In this document: positions 1 to 6,972 of the stretch, piece by piece
How positions within the stretch are numbered: the stretch's first letter is position 1
Layout: every line of letters begins with the position of its first letter
Made by a program: the position numbers and the translations under genes
Source: Alphaproteobacteria bacterium
Lineage (GTDB): Bacteria; Pseudomonadota; Alphaproteobacteria; ATCC43930; CGMCC-115725
DNA: 6,972 nucleotides
Assembly: GCA_005888515.1 (NCBI GenBank)
Contig: VAZR01000205.1
Location: 1-6,972 of the forward strand
Reading direction: 5' to 3'
Notes under the pieces: generated by a model
The model's database searches: none
The model's input: only the letters and a program-made list of their open reading frames with translations
Told to the model about the DNA's origin: nothing

Positions 1-2491
<2,491 letters not shown>

Positions 2492-2503
2492 TCAGGCCTG
2501 CGC

Positions 2504-3295
2504 TCAGCGATACAGCGTAATGCTGATGACACCGCCGAGATCGTCCTGCTTGGCGCCCTCCTTGGGATAGCCGGTGATATCCATTTCGCCCTTTGGCGTG
2601 CCGTGGCAGGTCAGGCAGGAGGCGGCATAATACTCCGGGACCATGACCCGATACGCCGGCCGTCCCTTGGCGTCGGTCATTTCCGAGTAGGGCTGGCCCC
2701 GCGGCCAAGCAGGTTCGATCAGCTTGGTCTTGATGATCTTCTCTTCAAAACTGTCCGGACGCGCCTTGCGGTTGCGCACCAGCTCCGGCGGCGCGGTGAC
2801 CTTCAGCTCCGCTTCGCCATTGGCCAGCCGGGCGAAAGACTCGGCGACCAGGCGCCCGAAGACCGCCGGAATGAAAGCCTTAAACCCGATCCCCTTGGCG
2901 TTGATCGTCGTCTGATTGGCATCCATGACTTCGCTGATCGCACCCATCATCGCGCGCAACAGCCGGCCGTGGCGCGAAGCGGGATCGACCGTCATCGGAT
3001 CGATGCCGGTATCCTTTTTATAGGTCTCGACCGCCTGGTCGAGCACGACCTTGGCGCTCAGCCCTTTATCGCCGATTTCCGGGTCGTTGATCCGCCCTTG
3101 ATTGTTGGAGATGATCGCGCGCGCATCGCGCAGCATCTCGGCAAGACTTTGCGCGATCGTCGCATCCTCCTCGGCTGTTTTCTGCTGGGCGAACGCCACC
3201 ATCGAACTCATGCCGACCAGCAGCAGCCAGAAGAGCCCGAAGGCGAGCCGGTATCGCGACGAGAAACGCCGTCTAAGAATTCGACTGTCACCCAT
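2504..3295 (-). CDS. Exported c-type haem protein, DUF3365 / Tll0287-like domain
   Basis: A predicted periplasmic single-haem protein of 263 residues. The N-terminus has a basic stretch (RILRRRFSSRYR), a hydrophobic core at 17-33 and a likely signal-peptidase site after AFA (residue 36). It could instead stay as a membrane anchor. One CxxCH haem-attachment motif, CLTCH, lies at residues 227-231 (bases 2603-2617), followed by GTPKG and a closing DDLGGVISITLYR. Motif position and overall layout match the DUF3365 (Tll0287-like) family, in which this domain binds c-type haem and is often joined to signalling proteins. Family assignment is from recognition, not from a profile search. The frame stays open to a GTG at 3325, but ATG 3295 is preferred because AGGGGG sits exactly 6 bases upstream. 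The nearby ATG at 3301 touches that ribosome site directly and the ATG at 3313 lies before it. The kinase gene starts 12 bases downstream, so the two are very probably co-transcribed. The likely role is a redox or haem-ligand sensing partner. An electron-transfer role is possible. Confidence 0.87.
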   Translation of the reverse strand: MGDSRILRRRFSSRYRLAFGLFWLLLVGMSSMVAFAQQKTAEEDATIAQSLAEMLRDARAIISNNQGRINDPEIGDKGLSAKVVLDQAVETYKKDTGIDPMTVDPASRHGRLLRAMMGAISEVMDANQTTINAKGIGFKAFIPAVFGRLVAESFARLANGEAELKVTAPPELVRNRKARPDSFEEKIIKTKLIEPAWPRGQPYSEMTDAKGRPAYRVMVPEYYAASCLTCHGTPKGEMDITGYPKEGAKQDDLGGVISITLYR

Positions 3296-3301
3296 TCGCA
3301 T

Positions 3302-3307
3302 CCCCCT
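3302..3307 (-). promoter_or_regulatory. Strong Shine-Dalgarno AGGGGG of the haem-protein gene
   Basis: On the minus strand AGGGGG stands 6 bases before the ATG at 3295. It is the best ribosome site I noticed in the window and decides the start of the haem-protein gene against the longer GTG and ATG options at 3325, 3313 and 3301. Confidence 0.7.
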
Positions 3308-3324
3308 ACACATCCAAATGTGCA
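3307..3324 (-). promoter_or_regulatory. Small hairpin directly upstream of the haem-protein ribosome site
   Basis: In the minus-strand RNA, UGCACAU and AUGUGUA can pair around a 4-base UUGG loop, giving a 7-bp stem with one G-U pair. The 3' arm ends on the first base of the AGGGGG ribosome site. This could affect translation of the haem protein. The stem is short and may be chance. The rest of the 3296-3390 spacer shows no convincing promoter: a TTGCAC/CACATT pair with 17-base spacing matches the -35/-10 consensus only weakly, and I see no clear FNR-type palindrome. Confidence 0.3.
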
Positions 3325-3390
3325 CGGTTGTCCTTGGCGGTGCAACATATGCCCCCGGTTAAGAAATCGGCCTCAGCACGGGTAAACCGA

Positions 3391-4089
3391 TCAGACGCCC
3401 AGATAGCGATGCTGGAGCTCGGAGGCCGCCGCCAGCTCGGCGGAGCTGCCGGACCACACGGTGCGGCCTTTTTCGAGGATGTAGTGGCGGTTGGCGAGAC
3501 GCAGCAACGGCGTGATGTTCTTGTCGACTAAGAGGATCGCCTGGCCGCCGGCCTTCAGGCGCGCCAGCACCCGCCAGATCTCGTCCCGGATGCGGGGCGC
3601 CAGGCCCTCGGTTGCTTCGTCGAGCAGCAACAGGCGCGGATTCGTCATCAGCGCGCGGCCGACCGCCAGCATCTGCTGTTCGCCGCCCGACAACAGCGCC
3701 CCAAGGCTGCCGAGGCGCTCGCGCAGCGCGGGAAACAGGTCCAGCACGGTGTCGAGCGTCCACTGGCCGTGCTTCTCCGAATCGGCGGCCGTCGCGACCA
3801 AATTCTCGCGCACGGTCAGGTTCGGGAAAATCTGCCGCCCCTCCGGCACCAGGCCAAGGCCGAGCCGGGCGATGCGGTAGGCTGGCAGGTGATGGATCGG
3901 CGCGCCGCCGAATCGGACCGTGCCGCCCTGCGCGCGCAGGATGCCCATGATCGTCGACAATGTCGTCGTTTTGCCCATGCCATTGCGGCCGAGCAGGGTC
4001 ACGACTTCGCCGGCCCCGACAGCGAGCTCGACCCCGAACAGCACTCGGCCGTCGCCATAGCCGGCTTCGAGCCCGACAACCTCTAACAT
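3391..4089 (-). CDS. livF: ABC transporter ATP-binding protein LivF
   Basis: Second ATPase of the Liv/HAAT importer, 232 residues, the usual LivF length. It works at the cytoplasmic face as a heterodimer with LivG, driving transport through LivHM. Visible motifs: Walker A GRNGMGKT (34-41), Q-loop Gln86 in PEGRQIFPNLTVRENL (typical of LivF), signature LSGGEQQML (133-141), Walker B LLLLDE (153-158) followed by ATEGLAP. At the switch position it reads LLVDKN (186-191) where E. coli LivF has LVEQN. The missing histidine is normal for LivF, and the D-K pair is a variant. The ATG overlaps the livG stop by 7 bases and has GAGGAA (4095-4100) 5 bases upstream, inside the livG coding end, so translation is probably coupled. 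This is the last gene of the transporter cluster. Confidence 0.96.
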   Translation of the reverse strand: MLEVVGLEAGYGDGRVLFGVELAVGAGEVVTLLGRNGMGKTTTLSTIMGILRAQGGTVRFGGAPIHHLPAYRIARLGLGLVPEGRQIFPNLTVRENLVATAADSEKHGQWTLDTVLDLFPALRERLGSLGALLSGGEQQMLAVGRALMTNPRLLLLDEATEGLAPRIRDEIWRVLARLKAGGQAILLVDKNITPLLRLANRHYILEKGRTVWSGSSAELAAASELQHRYLGV

Positions 4090-4841
4090 CCCGGTTCCTC
4101 GTCGCCGAGATAGGCGCGGCGCACCTCGGGATCGGCGCGGATCGCCTCGGGGGCGCCGCTCGCGATGACCCGGCCGTAGACCATCACTGTGATGCGGTCG
4201 GCGAGCGCGAACACCGCGTCCATATCATGCTCCACCAGCACGACCGAGAACCGGCTCTTGAGCCCGGCGAGCAGGCGCACCATTGCGGCAGATTCCTCAG
4301 CACCCATCCCGGCCGTCGGTTCATCGAGCAGCAACAGCCGCGGCCCGGTCGCCAGCACCATCGCGAGTTCGAGGGCGCGTTTCTCGCCATGCGACAGCGA
4401 GCCGGCCGGCAGATCGGCGCGTTCGCCGAGCCCGACATCGCGCAGCATCGCGCGCGCCGGCTCGCGCAATTGCGCCTCACGCTCGGCGGGCCGCCAGAAG
4501 CGGAAGCTGTGCCCGGCGCGCGCCTGCACCGCCAACGCGACATTTTCGAGCGCGGTGAACTCGCGGAAGATGCTGGTGACCTGAAACGCGCGTGCGATGC
4601 CGAGCGCGGCGCGACGCACCGGCCCAAATCGCGAGATATCGGCGCCGGCGAAGCGAATGCTGCCGGCATCCGGCTTCAGTTCGCCCGAAAGCTCGCTGAT
4701 CAGCGTTGTCTTGCCGGCACCGTTCGGGCCGATGACGGCATGGATTTCACCGGGTGCGACCGAGAGCGATACATCGCCGGTCGCGACGATGCCGCCAAAG
4801 CGCTTGGTCAGCCCGCTGGTTTCGAGCACCGGCTCAGCCAC
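4083..4841 (-). CDS. livG: ABC transporter ATP-binding protein LivG
   Basis: First ATPase of the Liv/HAAT importer, 252 residues, typical of LivG. Motifs in order: Walker A GPNGAGKT (38-45), Q-loop ARAFQ (Gln87) followed by TSIFREFTALENV (LivG-like), signature LSHGEKR (149-155), Walker B LLLLDE (169-174) with PTAGMG, and switch histidine VEHDMD (His205). The C-terminus ends in AYLGDEEPGC, close to the AYLG ending usual for the family. The start codon is GTG at 4841 and overlaps the livM stop by 8 bases. A GGGAG lies about 9 bases upstream within livM, fitting coupled translation. All catalytic motifs are intact, so the protein should be an active ATPase paired with LivF. Confidence 0.96.
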   Translation of the reverse strand: MAEPVLETSGLTKRFGGIVATGDVSLSVAPGEIHAVIGPNGAGKTTLISELSGELKPDAGSIRFAGADISRFGPVRRAALGIARAFQVTSIFREFTALENVALAVQARAGHSFRFWRPAEREAQLREPARAMLRDVGLGERADLPAGSLSHGEKRALELAMVLATGPRLLLLDEPTAGMGAEESAAMVRLLAGLKSRFSVVLVEHDMDAVFALADRITVMVYGRVIASGAPEAIRADPEVRRAYLGDEEPGC

Positions 4842-5775
4842 GCCGGCGCGCTCCCATCGCGAAGAGCCCGTACAAACCGGTCTTCGAGAACAGCACGACC
4901 AGGATCAGGATCGGGCCGAGCACCGCCTGCCAGTGCTCGGTCAACCGCGACAACACGCTCTCAAGGATCAGGTAGGCGGCCGCGCCGAACACCGGCCCGA
5001 TCAGCGAGCCGAGACCGCCGAGGATTACCATCATCAGGATCTCGCCCGAGCGCGTCCAATGCATGATCGATGGCGATACGAACAGCGTCAGATTGGCGAA
5101 GAGGGCACCCGCGACGCCGCAGATCGCGCCGGCCATCACGAAGGCGGCCAGCTTGTAACGGAAAGTCGGGAATCCGAGCGCGATCATCCGGCGCTCGTTG
5201 GACTTGACGCCTTGCAGCAGGACACCGAAGCGCGATCGGACGATACGGCTCCCGAGAAACAAAAACACCAGCAGCAACGCGAACACGAAATAGTAGAAGA
5301 CCACCGGATCCTTGAGATCGAGCGCGGCGCCGAAATTGCTGTGCCGCGCGATGTTCAGCCCGTCATCCCCGCCATATTGATTGAGACTGACACCGAGGAA
5401 ATACACCATCTGACTGAATGCCAGCGTGATCATGATGAAATAGACGCCGGACGTGCGCAGCGACACAAAGCCGATGACCAGCGCCGCGGCGGCCGCGGCG
5501 AAAAACGCGGTCGCGAAATGCGCGAAGCCGCCGGTGACGCCGTGGAAGCTCAGGATGCCGACGGCATAAGCGCCGATACCGAGATAAGCGGCGTGGCCAA
5601 AGCTGACGAGCCCGCCATAGCCGAGGATCAGGTCGAGGCTGACCGCGGCGATCGCGAACACCATGATGCGGGCGAACAAGCCGACATAGAACGGCGCGTC
5701 GGCGGCCATCGCGACCGGCGGAACCAGCGCGAGCAGCGCCAGCGCTATGATGGCGGCAACCCGCTTCGCATCCAT
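4834..5775 (-). CDS. livM: ABC transporter permease LivM
   Basis: Inner-membrane permease of the Liv/HAAT importer, 313 residues, forming the channel with LivH. It is hydrophobic throughout, with several membrane helices. The LivM hallmark GYGGLVSFGHAAYLGIGAY lies at 52-70. The cytoplasmic coupling (EAA-like) loop that contacts the ATPases is around 182-205 and contains SNERR (Asn193, Glu194) followed by ALGF. A glycine-rich helix turn MMVILGGLGSLIGP lies near the C-terminus, as in other members. ATG 5775 is chosen because it gives the normal length and comes 14 bases after the livH stop. The frame stays open upstream to 6348, but that part lies over livH and reads as non-hydrophobic shadow sequence. 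There is no good ribosome site directly before the ATG, so coupling to livH is likely. Confidence 0.95.
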   Translation of the reverse strand: MDAKRVAAIIALALLALVPPVAMAADAPFYVGLFARIMVFAIAAVSLDLILGYGGLVSFGHAAYLGIGAYAVGILSFHGVTGGFAHFATAFFAAAAAALVIGFVSLRTSGVYFIMITLAFSQMVYFLGVSLNQYGGDDGLNIARHSNFGAALDLKDPVVFYYFVFALLLVFLFLGSRIVRSRFGVLLQGVKSNERRMIALGFPTFRYKLAAFVMAGAICGVAGALFANLTLFVSPSIMHWTRSGEILMMVILGGLGSLIGPVFGAAAYLILESVLSRLTEHWQAVLGPILILVVLFSKTGLYGLFAMGARRRG

Positions 5776-5789
5776 CGGCGGCCCGATTA

Positions 5790-6707
5790 TCAGCGACCCC
5801 TCGGCGGGAACAGACCCTGGGGGCGCACGAACAGCACCGCCGCCATCAGGACATAGATCAGCATCGAGGCGAGCGCCGGGCCGAATTTCGCGGCGGCCGC
5901 ACTGCTGGAGAAAACTGTCAAGAGCGGGCGCAAAAATGCGCGCCCGACGGCATCGACCACTCCGACCAGCAAACCTGCAATGAAGGCGCCGCGGATCGAG
6001 CCGATGCCGCCGATCACGATGACGACAAAGGCCAGGATTAAGACACTTTCGCCCATCCCGGATTCGACGGTGAAGATCGGCCCGGCCATGACCCCGGCCA
6101 GCGCCGCCAACGCGGCTCCCAATGCAAAAACCAGCGTGTAGAGCATCCTCACATTGACCCCGAGCGCGCCGAGCATGATTCGGTTGCTGGCGCCCGCGCG
6201 GATCAGCATGCCGATCCGGGTACGGACGATGAGCAGGTAAAGCAGCAGCGCGACCGTGAGCCCGACCGCGATGATCGCGAGCCGGTAGACCGGATAGGGG
6301 ATGCCGGGCAGGATCTCGACCCGGCCGCTGAGGAAGTCTGGGACCCACGCATAGAGCGCGGTCGAGCCCCAGATGATCCGCACCATCTCGTTAAAGAACA
6401 GGATCAGGCCAAAGGTCGCGAGCACCTGGTCGAGGTGATCGCGCTCATAGAGCGTGCGAAACACGACGATCTCGATTGCGATGCCGACGATGACGGCAAC
6501 GGCGAGCGCGGCGGCAAGGCCGAGGAGGAACGAGCCGGTCGCGGCGAAACTCGCCGCGGCGACATAGGCGCCGACCATGTAGAGCGAGCCATGCGCGAGA
6601 TTGATCAAATTCATGATGCCGAAGATCAAGGTCAGCCCGGCCGCCATCAGGAACAGCATGACGCCAAACTGAACCCCGTTCAGCACCTGCTCGACGACGT
6701 AGATCAT
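5790..6707 (-). CDS. livH: ABC transporter permease LivH
   Basis: Inner-membrane permease of the Liv/HAAT importer, 305 residues, the usual LivH size. The hallmark IFGIMNLINLAHGSLYMVGAY lies at about 28-48, after the first helix (VLNGVQFGVMLFLMAAGLTL). The coupling loop RTRIGMLIRAGASN followed by LGVNV is around 165-190. A late segment VVIVIGGIGSIRGAFIAGLLVG and the ending FVRPQGLFPPRGR also match the family. ATG 6707 (MIYVVEQVLNG) is chosen. The frame stays open to a TTG at 6758, but that codon is inside the hairpin loop and the extra 17 residues are charged and unlike the family. No clear Shine-Dalgarno precedes 6707. The gene lies 67 bases after the stop codon of the binding-protein gene, with the hairpin in between. 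Confidence 0.95.
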   Translation of the reverse strand: MIYVVEQVLNGVQFGVMLFLMAAGLTLIFGIMNLINLAHGSLYMVGAYVAAASFAATGSFLLGLAAALAVAVIVGIAIEIVVFRTLYERDHLDQVLATFGLILFFNEMVRIIWGSTALYAWVPDFLSGRVEILPGIPYPVYRLAIIAVGLTVALLLYLLIVRTRIGMLIRAGASNRIMLGALGVNVRMLYTLVFALGAALAALAGVMAGPIFTVESGMGESVLILAFVVIVIGGIGSIRGAFIAGLLVGVVDAVGRAFLRPLLTVFSSSAAAAKFGPALASMLIYVLMAAVLFVRPQGLFPPRGR

Positions 6708-6745
6708 GAGTGCATGGGTCAGCGATGAGCGAGCCGCGTCGAAAC

Positions 6746-6770
6746 CCCTCTCCCGCAATGCGGGAGAGGG
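6746..6770 (-). terminator. Perfect 11-bp GC-rich hairpin between the binding-protein gene and livH
   Basis: CCCTCTCCCGC and GCGGGAGAGGG form a perfect 11-bp inverted repeat around a 3-base loop, four bases past the stop codon of the solute-binding-protein gene. On the minus strand only a short TTT follows the stem, so it would be a weak intrinsic terminator at best. It more likely acts as an attenuator or as a 3'-end stabiliser that lets the binding protein be made in excess of the membrane parts, as hairpins do after malE in E. coli. The CTCTCCCGC/GCGGGAGAG sequence also looks like a dispersed intergenic palindrome of the kind seen repeatedly in alphaproteobacterial genomes. Only one copy is in this window. 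Confidence 0.65.
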
Positions 6771-6774
6771 CTAT

Positions 6775-6972
6775 CTATTTCTTCATTTTGCATTCGCCGG
6801 CATAGGCGTCGGCATGATCCGCGAACACCACCTTCTCGATCTTGCGCACATACGAGCCGTCACTGTCTTTCTTGATCCGCAGCAGATAGAAATTCTCGAT
6901 CGGGAAATGGTTGGTGTTGTATTTGAACTTGCCGCGTACCGACGGGAAATCGGCTTTTTCGAGCGCCTCGAT
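6775..6972 (-). CDS. C-terminal end of a Liv-type periplasmic solute-binding protein (5' part outside window)
   Basis: The last 65 codons of a gene whose start lies beyond the right edge; the stop is TAG at 6775-6777. The visible residues include ADFPSVRGKFKYNTNHFP, then ENFYLLRIKKD and KIEKVVFADHADAYAGECKMKK. The phrase 'VRGKFKYNTNHFP..NFYL' is what I recognise from the C-terminal lobe of LivK/Peripla_BP_6-type binding proteins, and the position in front of livHMGF agrees. It would capture the substrate in the periplasm and deliver it to LivHM. The ligand-binding residues and signal peptide are not in the window, so the ligand cannot be predicted. A single cysteine close to the C-terminus could form a disulfide with an unseen partner. 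Confidence 0.85.
   Translation of the reverse strand: MEALEKADFPSVRGKFKYNTNHFPIENFYLLRIKKDSDGSYVRKIEKVVFADHADAYAGECKMKK

Noticed and set aside
3256..3280. Possible twin-arginine (Tat) export motif in the haem protein (RRRF)
   Set aside because: Only RRxF matches the consensus. c-type haem proteins are exported unfolded by Sec before haem attachment, so a plain Sec signal is more likely.
2603..3385. Plus-strand open frame of 260 codons opposite the haem-protein gene
   Set aside because: The minus strand codes for a signal peptide and a CxxCH protein with a good ribosome site. The plus-strand product has neither domain nor ribosome site that I can see.
3960..5066. Plus-strand open frame of 368 codons opposite livF, livG and livM
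   Set aside because: It spans three real genes on the other strand. The product is Arg/Ala/His-rich with no recognisable fold.
4597..5856. Long plus-strand open frame of 419 codons opposite livM and livG
   Set aside because: It is a high-GC shadow. The product is a low-complexity Arg/Glu/Asp/His-rich chain with no domain, and the opposite strand carries clear LivM and LivG motifs.
5776..6348. Upstream extension of the livM frame into livH
   Set aside because: The extra 191 residues are Arg/His/Gly-rich and not hydrophobic. The LivM N-terminus starts normally at 5775.
6708..6758. Upstream TTG start for livH
   Set aside because: The codon lies in the hairpin loop, and the added residues are charged and unlike LivH N-termini.

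Overview
The window looks like chromosomal DNA of a high-GC alphaproteobacterium, most likely from the Hyphomicrobiales (Bradyrhizobium/Rhodopseudomonas-like). This placement rests on base composition, on the protein style (LivFGHM paralogue type, HAMP-GAF-PAS histidine kinase) and on dense head-to-tail gene packing. It was made by eye and was not tested by a database search. All seven genes lie on the minus strand, so transcription runs from right to left. No stretch longer than 300 bases lacks a gene.

Right part (about 6972 down to 3391): a complete set of membrane and ATPase components of a branched-chain-amino-acid-type (HAAT/Liv) ABC importer. In order of transcription it holds the C-terminal end of a periplasmic solute-binding protein (cut by the window edge), a perfect 11-bp hairpin, the permeases LivH and LivM, and the ATPases LivG and LivF. 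LivM/LivG and LivG/LivF overlap by 8 and 7 bases, which points to one transcript with translational coupling. The true substrate cannot be read from these genes. Relatives of this transporter type take up branched-chain amino acids, but also other amino acids, amides, urea or aromatic acids.

Left part (3390 down to 1): after a 95-base spacer with a small hairpin and a strong Shine-Dalgarno sequence comes an exported single-haem protein of the DUF3365 (Tll0287-like) type with a CxxCH motif. Twelve bases after its stop codon starts a large membrane-bound hybrid-sensor-style histidine kinase: two membrane segments flanking a periplasmic helical domain, then HAMP, GAF, PAS, HisKA and HATPase_c. 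It is cut by the left window edge inside the ATP-binding G2 box. The tight pairing suggests that the haem protein and the kinase form one sensory unit for redox state or a haem ligand. Whether it controls the transporter upstream is open, and the cognate response regulator is not in the window.

Nothing here is clearly a new kind of system. The most interesting points are the separate haem protein plus kinase pair placed directly behind a Liv operon, and the hairpin between the binding-protein gene and livH.
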